A stretch of 64,000 nucleotides of DNA, taken from NCBI GenBank assembly GCA_030522415.1, contig CM060125.1, positions 62,001 to 126,000 on the forward strand. Reading direction: 5' to 3'. This stretch comes from Channallabes apus. Its lineage: Eukaryota > Chordata > Actinopteri > Siluriformes > Clariidae. This document shows positions 44,482 through 53,995 of this stretch, in pieces. The translations under genes and the position numbers were made by a program. Within the stretch, counting starts at the first letter, position 1, and each line of letters opens with the position of its first letter. The notes under the pieces are model-generated. The model was not told where the DNA came from. It saw nothing but the letters and a program-made list of their open reading frames with translations, and did not search any database.

Positions 44482-45441
44482 ATATTAAATCCTACCCAAT
44501 TAATGTTTACTTTGTTATTCTTTTTGTTATTGTAATTATCTATCTACACATGATTCACACATCCACAACTCAAAAGCAATCTCAGTAATTAATAATCTAC
44601 ATTTCTCTTTTTTTTTTCTTTTGTTTTCCCTGGATTTCCACATTTCTCAAACATTTCTCATAACATAATTTAGATTTTATCTTTACCAAGGAACGCCACA
44701 AGCGTAACGATCTTTTTTTTTTTTTGCTGTTACCCATGATTTTTACTTGTCAATTTACACGTGCCACTAACTCACAGTGAGCTCTCACAGTCTCCCTGAC
44801 TGCTACCGGTGCAGCGGTTTGCACTCTGCCATAAAGTCCTCTTGACTTTACCGGTGCACTTTACACTCTACCTTAATTTACCTCAACAGTCCCCTTGACT
44901 GTTTTTCCCGTAAAGTCCTCTTGACTTTTACGTGTGCACCTTGCAACCCTGCACTCTGACTTGCTTTTACCTCCGGAGGTCCTCACACCGAGCACGTCTG
45001 CTGCGGGGCCAAGTTTTTCGGAAACGAGGCGAAACCAGTACCCTATCTCTCTCTCTTTTGTGCGCCTTTGCACTTTTTTGGGTACTTTTCACGAATCCCA
45101 GACTCGTGTGATAGATCCAAGTTTAAATCTATCCCAGCCACTGTGAGAAAGTGCACTTCTTACTCAATTACAACTTACTTTGACTTTAACAATTACAACT
45201 TACTTTAACTTTAACAATTACAACTTAAAGACTTACAACTTAAAAAATTTCCTTACCACACTATTTTAGTTCTTTTAACTCCGGTGTTGAGGTGACATGG
45301 TGAATCCCCGGTCCTCTCACGCTCGATTGCCAATTAAGCGTTTGAGATGAAGTGAAAAGCCTTCAAGGCGTCAGCGCTTACGCCTCCCCGGGATTCTCCA
45401 ATGCCTTCCCCAAACACGGAGAACTGCCGACAACGCCAAGT
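44482..45441 (-). promoter_or_regulatory. Proviral 5' leader with primer-binding region and hairpin row
   Basis: The leader begins just after the 5' LTR with ACTTGGCGTTGTCGGCAGTT; the primer-binding site should start at TGG, but I cannot name the tRNA. Between 44788 and 44933 four hairpins share GTC/GAC stems and 5-base loops. Non-coding, about 960 bases. Confidence 0.65.
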
Positions 45442-45875
45442 TGTGGTGGAAATTCTGAAACCAATATAAAGACAAGTAATCCATACACTGGGTAAGAGCA
45501 AAGTAACAAAGGTTTTATTTTAAACTTCTGCAGAAGGACCAGTCTCATACAGCAAACAGTTGCAGCATAGAGAAAGGTGATCTCTTTCTCTAGCTGACCT
45601 ATTTTATACACAAACATCTCTGTTAACATAATCAACGCCCCGTACGTGAAGTTCCTACATTCAAACTCATGACTCTTTATCTGCCCCAGACTAGATGTCC
45701 ATACCTTATCATTTATTCAGGGACAACTACAATCAGGTTGTTTCTATTCTGTTCTCGGCCTTGTGTCTCTAAGCTTCGACAACTAAGTTCAAACTTCTAA
45801 GGCCTACGTTACACACTTACTACAAGAATCAAATAGAATTAATACATATAATTAAAATATGATTTTCCCATTACA
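45442..45875 (-). repeat. 5' LTR of the provirus
   Basis: 434 bases, starting TGTAATGGGAAAATC and ending CCACCACA in minus reading. TATAAAATAGG near 45605 (minus) is a good TATA box, and AATAAA lies near 45516, in the expected U3-R order. Near-identity with the 3' LTR implies a recent insertion. Confidence 0.92.
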
Positions 45876-46335
45876 AAGTTTACTCACATTAGGAGCAGCA
45901 AGAACTGGAGAGCTGGATAGCAGGAGCTTGACTGAGTCAAAGGCACACTGACACTCAGTACTCAATCAGTACAAAAACGAAATGAGGCATCTGACTTGGG
46001 TACTAGAACACATTGGAGCATGTTCACCTACATCAATATCATGCTCCAGAACAGATGTCCTAGAGGGAACATCAGTAAAGAGGTTGGAAAATTTCTGAAT
46101 TAAAGCCATGAGATCATCTTGAGCTATGTCGGGCAGATTTGCTAATCTTTCTGGTAGTTGATGCAACATGTCTGAATTTAACAAAGCACACTATTTCCAC
46201 CGAAGTGAAGCTCGTCTACTTCAGGGAAGTATTCTGCACAAGTTACATTACCTTCTATAGATGCAGCAGTTACAGGTATCGTAGGTGAGCTTAGTTTTGA
46301 ATCAGGAAAGGCGTTGCGAACATTATAAAAATTAA
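45876..46335 (-). pseudogene. Ty3/gypsy pol fragment upstream of the provirus
   Basis: Minus-strand translation shows a linker before the reverse transcriptase (LMALIQKFSNLFTDVPSRTS, VLEHDIDVGEHAPM) and then, after a large deletion, the connection before RNase H (CAFDSVKLLLSSSPVLAAPN), which leads to the provirus insertion point. The RNase H continues at 33711. The reverse transcriptase palm with its YXDD box has been deleted here. Confidence 0.7.
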
Positions 46336-47130
46336 ATGATTCACAAAAATATATATAAACAAAAACCAAGCAAGCAAACCAAAAGGGACAAAGCAAGAAT
46401 CAAAGTCAAGGGATGCATTCATTCATTAATTCATTTTCTATACCGCTTAATCCTGTGTTCAGGGTCGCGGGGGACCTGGAGCCTATCCCAGGAGACTTCA
46501 GGCACTAGGCGGGGTACACACATACACACACTCACACACCCAATCACACACTATGGGCAATTTAGGAACGGCAATTAGCCTAACCTGCATATCTTTGCAC
46601 TGTGGGAGGAAACCGGAGTACCCGGAGGAAACCCACCAAGCACGAGGAGAACATGCAAACTCCATGCACACAGAGACGGGAATCGAGCCTGGCCGGGGAA
46701 TCGAACCCAGACCCTGGAGGTGCAAGGCGACAGTGCTAACCACTACACCACCGCGCCGCCTCAAGGGATGCAATAAAGTCAAAACCGGAAAACACAAGCC
46801 AATATCAACAAACTCCAAAATCCCAAACTCTCACTCCAAACAATCAACACCTTGACTACACGCCTCCCCGTTCCCGTGTCTCTCTTCGGTTTATCACTGG
46901 TCCGCTTGTTGCTGACGTCACTCAGGGCGGAAGCGCACGTGTGGAAGGTCAGGCCTGGAGTGAAGACCTGGACTGGAATCCGGAGCGGCACGCGACCTGG
47001 ACACGCTGTAGTGGCAGCCGGAAAACCTGAAGCGGAACCTGGACACAATATACATACACACACGCTTCGAAGCACAGTAACACAGACGCATAACAAACAA
47101 ACAGCGACCAACATGTCGCGGGTCGTAACA
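46336..47130 (-). mobile_element. Ty3/gypsy LTR with nested SINE
   Basis: This is a near-identical copy of 32821-33272, starting at 47130 (TGTTACGACCCGCGACATG) after a polypurine tract at 47131-47143. It is cut at 46336, where pol sequence begins, so it is truncated. A SINE interrupts it at 46418-46760. At 47143-47212 the element-end motif CTAAGTTCACCTCAATTTTA is repeated and followed by CGGGTCGTAACA, a sign of rearrangement. Confidence 0.75.
46418..46760 (-). repeat. V-SINE-like tRNA-derived SINE, 12-bp TSD
   Basis: In minus reading it starts with GGCGGCGCGGTGGTGTAGTG (A box) and has the B box GGTTCGATTCC. The conserved fish body GTGGGTTTCCTCCGGGTACT follows, and the 3' end is CGGTATAGAAAATGAATTAA with ATTC/GAAT repeats. 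The 12-base duplication TCAAGGGATGCA flanks it (46406-46417 and 46761-46772), and the second LTR copy at about 32905 has one copy of that sequence. Confidence 0.92.
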
Positions 47131-47573
47131 TTCCCCCCCACACAAATGTGAACTTCTAAGTTCACCTCAATTTTATTCTAAGTTCACCTCAATTTTAACG
47201 GGTCGTAACACAGTGCACGCGCGACTTCTCGATTCTGTGCGCGCTCGACTCTGTCTGCACACACATGCAACATTTCTTTTCTGTGCAACATTTCTTTTAT
47301 ATGACGTGTCCTTGGTGAGTATTTAATTACTTATTTATGTATTTTTTTAAAAACGTACAAATAAATCCTGACAGATAAGTGTTTCCGTTTGTGCACGCAG
47401 GCAATGTGTGTGTTTGTAATGTCCGTGTGTGCGCACACACACACATTAACGGAGACACTGTTTAAAAATTTGCAAGGAACATACGTAGCTAGTCACACTC
47501 GCATGAGCGCATAGTAATGGAATCACTGCGGTAAAGTAAAATAACAACAAAAAACTAAATAATCAGCTCCTCA

Positions 47574-47885
47574 CCTTTGAAAACAATCTGTAAACAGGCA
47601 AGAGTTTTCCTTTGTGTTTGTAGCTGAGAGGAGGGGGAGCTGTAAAGCCGAGACTTATCGTCTCCTTTGCTGGGTCTTAGTGCCTGCAGAGTTTGTGTGT
47701 GTGTGTGTGTGTGTTTGTTTTGGAACCTGAGAGGGGGGGCTGTAAAAGCGTGTGTGTGTGCACTCATTCACTTACACCAACATACACACACACACTCTCT
47801 CTCTCGGCTTTATAGTCTCCACTCCTCTCGGCTACAAACAAACACAGAGGAAAACTCTTCACTGTCGCGATTGTTTTCAAAGGTT
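47574..47885. mobile_element. Small fold-back MITE (CCTTTGAAAACAATC ends)
   Basis: 47574-47660 and 47800-47885 are inverted copies (CCTTTGAAAACAATC with GATTGTTTTCAAAGG). It is absent from the right arm of the large fold-back, so it inserted later. TG repeats lie at 47695-47715. Confidence 0.7.
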
Positions 47886-48544
47886 GTTTTATGGAGGCAG
47901 ATCGGTGTCATAATTAATTCACACAAAAAACACGAAGTTCACGTGCGTAACCCAATTCACGTGCACGAAAAAATATATACAGTGGGAGCCACGTCAAACA
48001 GCCGCCTGGAGCATGACGACTCCATGGCAGGTTAATGCACGCTTCGTGCATGGAATGTGATCCCCCGCGATGACGCAGTTAACAATGCCCCGCCCCATAA
48101 ACGCCCCCATGCGCTTTCTAAAAAGATGGTTGCAATGCCTTATAATTCCGCCAGATGGAGCATTGACTGGCACAGTTAACAGCAGTGTCCAGGAAGCCCA
48201 ATACCGTATCTTTAATATACAGACAGTTCTTGTATTGTCAACATAGTTTCATAAATAGATGAAAAAACAACAACAACAAACCGATTAATAAAACAGATTT
48301 GTAAAATCACTCAATACACAACCCATGATAATTATGATATTTATTATTTAGTAATGACTTAATAGAATTAGTTAGTGAAATATTTTTAAGACATCCTGAA
48401 ATGATCCTTAAAGACACGGTAGCGTCTGTAATTTGTCTATACCGATCATTGTAGGTACGGAATACACACGCGGGCTATGTACAGTATTTTATATTACTGT
48501 GTATTTTACCTCGTTCCATTTAATATACTGATTGATAATATTTT

Positions 48545-49600
48545 GCTGCAAAATAAAGCTCAAAATGTAATGTCTGCTTGGGATTGTTTTCGTTATATTT
48601 TTTATTATGTTTTCGTTGATTTTTTTTTCACTGATAGTCTACAAGTGGCATAAGAAAGGCAATTAATGGCGCATGCAACCTGGAATAAATATCTGCCCAT
48701 ATGGATCAGTATTTCTTTAGTCATTTAATCATGCATAATGCTCCCCCGTCAAAAGATCTGATGGGGCATTAATCACTTATCACAACTGTGAATGAATGCG
48801 GCAGCAGAGACACATTAAATCCCCATAAACACTTGGAAACAATAGTAAAAAAAGTTCCAGAGGGTTAGCGCCTGTTATACTAATGTATTTTTACTGATTT
48901 TTTTTTTACTGCTTATATTTCGTTTGGTTTTACGCAATTTCATGTGTGTGTGCGCACGAGAGAGAGGATACTCTGACAAGACCAACTTCCGTGTGCCTCC
49001 CGTGGTGCAATCGGTTAGCGCGTGATACTTATAAAGCAGTCCAGGTGAAGCAATGCCGAGTTCGAGCCTCACCTAAAGCACCCAAAGCATTTTACTGCAT
49101 ATCGCGCTGTGTATGTGACAAATCAATTTTGAAAGTAAAGCTTAAAATTTAACTTCTACTTGGGTTTGTTTTCGTTATATTTTTGATGTTTTCGCTGATA
49201 GTCAAATTGGCATAACAAATTGATTAATGGCGCATAATATCTGGAACAAATATCTGTCCATACGGATCAGTGTGTCTTTAATCATTTAACCAGCATAATG
49301 TCCCACATCAAAGATCTGATGGGGCATAAATCACTTATCAGAACGGTGAATAGATGCAGCAGCAGAGACAGATTTAATCCCCATAAACATTCACACCTGA
49401 AAACAAAACTAACAGAAGTAAACAGTTCTAGAGTGTTAGTGCCTGTTATCACAGGACAGGAATCACCTACAGGATACTACTGTATTTTTACTGCTCATAT
49501 TTTTTTACCCTAGTTTCATTTGGTTTTACGCGATTTCATGTGTTATTTGTGTGTGTCTGTGTGTGTACAGTGTGTGTGTGTGTGTGTGAGTGCGAGAGAT
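48545..49600. repeat. Tandem duplication, unit about 590 bases
   Basis: 48545-48960 aligns in direct orientation with 49130-49600, with moderate divergence. Shared stretches include AAAGATCTGATGGGGCAT, AGAGACA with TTAATCCCCATAAACA, and TCATTTGGTTTTACGC-like sequence. The tRNA-like sequence at 48995-49080 lies at the end of the first unit. Confidence 0.75.
48995..49080 (+). pseudogene. tRNA-Ile(UAU) pseudogene with intron
   Basis: The sequence GTGGTGCAATCGGTTAGCGC is a good A box and D arm for vertebrate tRNA-Ile(UAU). It is followed by the anticodon region ACTTATAA, an intron-like insert of about 19 bases, ATGCCGAG and the B box GTTCGAGCCTC. About 8 bases before the T loop are missing and the acceptor strands (GCCTCCC against TAAAGCA) do not pair, so it cannot fold fully. 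Vertebrate tRNA-Ile(UAU) genes are intron-containing, which supports the call. Confidence 0.65.
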
Positions 49601-49639
49601 AGCGTGAGAGCGCATGCGCGAGAGAGGGCTTTCATGCTG

Positions 49640-51050
49640 ATTTATCCAAGGTTACTAAAACCTGGCTTACTACCTATAAAAAATATTTCAATTTAACTCA
49701 TGGCCTCAATCACAGATTACATGACAAATTATATACTCTGAAACGTTCATTTGAACATTTAAAAATATATACAAAAACATGAATACTAATGTTATCATGG
49801 TGTAAATTATTAACATTAGGTTAGGTCCTGCCCTTAATTAATTCATATTATAATTACTTTTACATAGTATAGTTACTGGACTGACATGACCAAAAACTAG
49901 CTATTTCATTTTGCCTTTCTAAAATCAACCCATATATCATTTATAATCAGAAAACATAAAGCATATTATGATCTGTTCAATAGCCCATCTGTTTTAATTT
50001 AGTTTGTATTTTTTATTATTCATAAGACAACCTTTCAGTTTTGTAAATAGTTTAGTTATAGTGTGTTAAGTCTTACTTTAGGTTAAACGTTTGAGAATTT
50101 GACCATCCAGCTTAGATAAATGTTACGTCATTGATTGATAAAATCTGGATTAAGAATATTTTATTATATAATTATATATATATATTTATTTTTTAGTTTC
50201 CCCCTGAGGGATTGCCACCTTATTGTGGTCAGGGGGTTTGCGTGCCTCAACACAATTCAGCAAATACAATACTGTTACTATACAGTAAGGCCAGGTAAAA
50301 ACAGTGCTCCAACATGATGCCCCCTTCAAATTTCTGACTGCGCCCCCCTCCCCCCACCCCGTGTTGTCTGGTCTAGAACGGCGCTGCCTCTGACCGTCTT
50401 TTGTCTTGTAAATGAGTATTCTCACTCACCTTCCAATCCCCCCAGCGCACACACTCTGTTTGCACTGTAAACTGTAACTGTGTTTGCTAGGGCACTTGGT
50501 TATACACAGTACTTTAATGTATGGAACACTTACTTAACTTACTGGTTTGGTTTAAACATCGCTTATTACCTTATTCAGCAAAATAAATTCATTATTAACG
50601 TATTGAAGTACTTTAGTTAAGGACAAAAACCGTGCTTGTGTTTAGAACTGCTGAACAGCCGAAAACACACACACACACCCATCCCCCCGCCAAAAAACAC
50701 ACACACACACAGAGCAATTAACACCATGTCCTACTCAGGAGTGGAAGGTGAGAAACCTCAATGGAGAATACCAAGTTTGTCGTTGCTCTTTTGGAGTATA
50801 CATTTATTTATACTGAGAAAAAATTATTATGGGTCACATAATCACAATCACAAATACATATAATCAAGTGTTTAACTGGTTTCATTTGTTTCTATGACCA
50901 ATAATTATTATTATGATTTTCAGCCCAACTCTTTGACTATTTAAAACAAAGTTGTGTCCCATTTTTTGCCCATTGAAGTTGTTGGTTCAACTAAACAATT
51001 TTTAAATACCCAAACAATCCCCCAAAATTAAAACACGCAAACATGACTTT
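49640..51050. other. No gene; scattered repeats
   Basis: AT-rich, non-coding. 50205-50260 (CCTGAGGGATTGCCACCTTA) resembles a dispersed fish repeat. CA-rich microsatellites lie at 50663-50712. No exon is convincing. Confidence 0.5.
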
Positions 51051-51055
51051 AACAA

Positions 51056-51472
51056 TTCAATTTATTCTTCCAAAATAGTCAAAGTTAAAACAGTAATTTA
51101 TATAAAACAGATGAATACATGTTGTCTTTTTGCTTAAAGTTCATTAAACTACCCGGATACACCAGCTGCTTATAAGACTCTATCTATAGTCCTTTTACAT
51201 TAAAATATTAATTTTTCAAATATCAAAACTATTAAACATGGAACAGTTGAAGTCTTTGTTTCCCCCAAAGTACTGCATCAGACATTTTGCAGTTCTATGT
51301 TCAGAATATACAGTAGACCTGATCAAACATCATTCTAAAGCTGTCGGACTGTGACGTCATCCCTCCTACAGCTCCCTCAACAGCTTGTTCAGGCTCCTCC
51401 AGTCCTGTAGCTCCAAAAGTCCAGCCGTCAGCCGTCTGACCCCCCAATCCTCCACAGCGGAACTCTGCTTAA
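51056..51472 (-). other. Putative terminal exon (minus strand)
   Basis: Minus reading shows the acceptor GTTGTCTTTAAG/CAG at about 51472, then a 33-codon open stretch (SSAVEDWGVRRLTAGLLELQ, then DWRSLNKLLREL and stop), then AT-rich sequence with AATAAA at 51056-51061. It looks like the last exon and 3'UTR of a transcript starting near 52450. The protein is unrecognised, and coding status is uncertain because no ATG links to it. Confidence 0.35.
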
Positions 51473-51781
51473 AGACAACAGGAGAATTTAGTCAAGACAA
51501 AGATAAATAAACTTCACAGAACATATAGTTCTAATAAAAATAATATATATTAATAAACCTATTTACCACAGAGTGTGTAAAATACTGTTTTGGGGATTCT
51601 GGAATGTAAATAAACTGCCTGTGCTAATGTTAACCAGTGAACAGTGTTAGTGTTAACCAGTGACTGTCTGTATTATCGTCTGCATTAAATTAAGCGAGAA
51701 TGTACTTAATGCGCTTCTCATACAAATAAGTTAAGAGATATAACACTCGTATATGAGCATTAGTTCATCCCTGAAACTTAC

Positions 51782-51788
51782 TGAAGCC

Positions 51789-51831
<43 letters not shown>

Positions 51832-51832
51832 C
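51782..51832. repeat. (CA)n microsatellite
   Basis: About 22 CA repeats followed by TCCTCCTCC. Confidence 0.9.
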
Positions 51833-52411
51833 CTCCTCCTTAACTAATAAACACTTCAGTGTTGTCATTCAGCTCGTTAACTAAGCGCTCGCGCTACCGC
51901 GGAAAGTCCCGGACAAAGTGTGTAAAATATAAACCCGGTTATGAGCGTTACTAGCTCCTGTACAGCTCCCCTCAGTCTGTGTCCCTCATCAACTGCATCA
52001 CATTATATTACAGTCACAGAAATAACCTGCAGATTAACTCTTAACCAGAGAATAAATAAGCGCTGAATTTATCCAGACAACACGCGGTGAGATTCGTTCA
52101 GTATTTACAGAGAACACAAACACTCTTCATCGGGTAGTGCAGCTCTTGTAATAGGGACATTAATAGTATTGTTGAAGCTTGAGCATGTTTTTGAGTTAAA
52201 GTGGAGTGACATTGTGAGTGTGTGACACTGACAGTAAGCTGTAATATTAACTCCAGACTTGGTAAACAGAACATTAAGTTCTCTAAAGTCACATCTGACC
52301 GCTGCTGGTGCTGCCAGTGATATTTAAAACGGCCAATAAAAAACTAAACTGGGAAAAAAAACTGTAAACTACCCCAAACACATTTTATAAAATAAAACAT
52401 CACTTACCACG

Positions 52412-52500
52412 AATAGTCCGTTAAGCCGCCATCTTCATCTCTGTAGTTTGGCAGCGTCAGTTCGGCGGGGGTGGAGGCGGGTTGTTAAAATCACGTGATT
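52412..52500 (-). promoter_or_regulatory. Putative promoter and first exon (minus strand)
   Basis: GC-rich sequence (about 52440-52500) precedes, in minus reading, ATGAAGATGGCGGCTTAACG and a strong donor GTG/GTAAGTG at about 52411. AAGATGGCGGC resembles the start region of CpG-island housekeeping promoters (YY1-like motif). The ATG opens only five codons. Confidence 0.35.
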
Positions 52501-52546
52501 GCAACTCAGCGCAGCTGGCTTGTTTTAACGTGTTCTTGAGAAAAAA

Positions 52547-52560
52547 GCGCCATCTAGTGG
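52547..52560 (-). promoter_or_regulatory. CTCF-like motif
   Basis: Minus reading CCACTAGATGGCGC fits the CTCF core consensus well. Binding is inferred only. Confidence 0.35.
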
Positions 52561-53995
52561 TGGCACCAGGTAAATGACTAAATTGGGCTTGAATGGGCGT
52601 GTTTACTGTGAAATCTTGACACGCCTTTCGGCCAGAAAAGGGAGGGGGGATTATGGCGTGCAAAGGCCATTCACACGCCATTCACACTTCAGCCACACGG
52701 TCGCGGCTATTTGGCGTGGCTCCCACTGTATATTCACAAAAAAACACATTCACGTGCATAAAAAAATATACATATTCATAATATACAATTCACAAATGTA
52801 CAACTGTGCATTATTGTAATTTAATTTACATTAATTTACGATCATTTTTAATGTTTAAAATTTACGAGTGCATCATGGGCTGTGCATGTGAAAATTGACT
52901 TACGTGTCTGAATATTGCTGGATTTGTGTGTGTGTGTGTTTTTAGGACTTTCCTGGCACGTTGGAGTGTCATTCGTGCTCTTTAGCCAATCAGATGCGAC
53001 CTTACTAGTCAGTCAATCACAGCCCTGCAGGAGCGCTCAAGTAGCTCAATTTTGCACACCTTTTGCGCAGTCTGAGTTAATTACAAGCAAAGTAAATTAA
53101 AATTTTTACGACTCAAACCAAGAACAGGATGCACGTCTAAGTTATTTCTTTATTTCATAATGTTTAATTAATGAACTTCGCCGAAAATAACAGTTAACCA
53201 CTTTATCATCTTTATAAACACTTCAACCTTCATTACATGTTTGTCAATCAAGACAGTCACAGTTTTTAATTTGGAGAATAGATGTTTCTATGGGTCACAG
53301 GGTAATCTGAATGCCACCAGATTTGCTTTTATTTCATTAACAGCTCTGTGTTATTTTCGGCGAAGTTCATTAATTAAACATTATGAAATAAAGTAATAAC
53401 TTAGACGTAAAACTTTCCGTTGTAATTAACTCCGACTGCGCAAAAGGTGTACAAAGCTGAGCTACTTGAGCGCTCCTGGAGGGCTGTGATTGGCTGACTA
53501 GTAAGGTCGCAGCTGATTGGCTAAAGAGCACAAATGACGCTTCAATGTGCCAGCAAAGTCCCAAAAACACACACACACACACACATGCACAAATTCAGCG
53601 ATATTCCCACACGTAAGTCGATTTTCACATTTCACATGCACCATGATGCACTCATAAATTTTAAACATTAAAATTTTTTTGCACATTTGTGAATTGTATA
53701 TTATGAATGTTTTTTTTTTAATGCACGTGAATGTGATTTTTGTGAATATATTTTTTTTTTCGTGCATGTGAATTGGGTTTTACGCATGTGAATTGGGTTA
53801 CGCACATGAACTTCGTGTTTTTTGTGTGAATTATTTATGACCCCAATCTGCCTCCATACTGTTTTACTTTACAGCAGTGATTCCGTATGCCCTCACGCGA
53901 GTGTGACTAGCGATGTTCCTTGCTAATTTTTAAATGGTTTTAAAAACGGTCTCTCCGTTAATGTGTGTGTGCACGCACATTACAGACACACACAC

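Larger units (their letters stand above)
33712..45875 (-). mobile_element. Endogenous retrovirus (class I, gamma/epsilon-like), TSD AAGT
   Basis: A provirus on the minus strand is bounded by two 434-base LTRs and a 4-bp duplication, AAGT, at 33708-33711 and 45876-45879. Read in its own direction: 5' LTR, leader, gag, decayed pol, env, polypurine tract, 3' LTR. An L2 LINE (34527-38563) and a 200-N gap lie inside it. The 4-bp duplication, one zinc knuckle in gag and the pol motif SDPVAA suit the gamma/epsilon group. It inserted into the gypsy pol gene. Protease and most of the polymerase are not recognisable, so it is defective. Confidence 0.9.
47980..52728. mobile_element. TA-flanked TIR transposon, 4749 bp, no transposase
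   Basis: The left end CAGTGGGAGCCACGTCAAAC and the inverted right end CAGTGGGAGCCACGCCAAAT agree at 24 of 26 positions. TA flanks both sides, and the other fold-back arm near 53755 shows the sequence without insertion. The form suggests a Tc1/mariner-like element. No transposase frame is present; the interior holds a tRNA pseudogene, tandem repeats and exon-like sequence. Confidence 0.72.
47405..53995. mobile_element. Large fold-back element, arms interrupted
   Basis: The left arm (47405-47545, 47885-47979 and 52729-53190) is the inverted copy of the right arm (53345-53995). Shared stretches include ACGGAGACACTG/CGGTCTCTCCGT, AACACGAAGTTCACGTGCG and AATATACAATTCACAAATGT. About 150 bases separate the arms at the centre. 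There is no transposase. The left arm carries two insertions: 47546-47885 and 47980-52728. Confidence 0.8.

Noticed and set aside
44788..44933. CRISPR-like array
   Set aside because: Hairpin units are only 15-25 bases, irregularly spaced and eukaryotic; they fit an RNA leader structure.
47555..48035. Frames over 47.5-48.0 kb resembling short secreted proteins
   Set aside because: They cross the small fold-back and TG repeats; no conserved feature.
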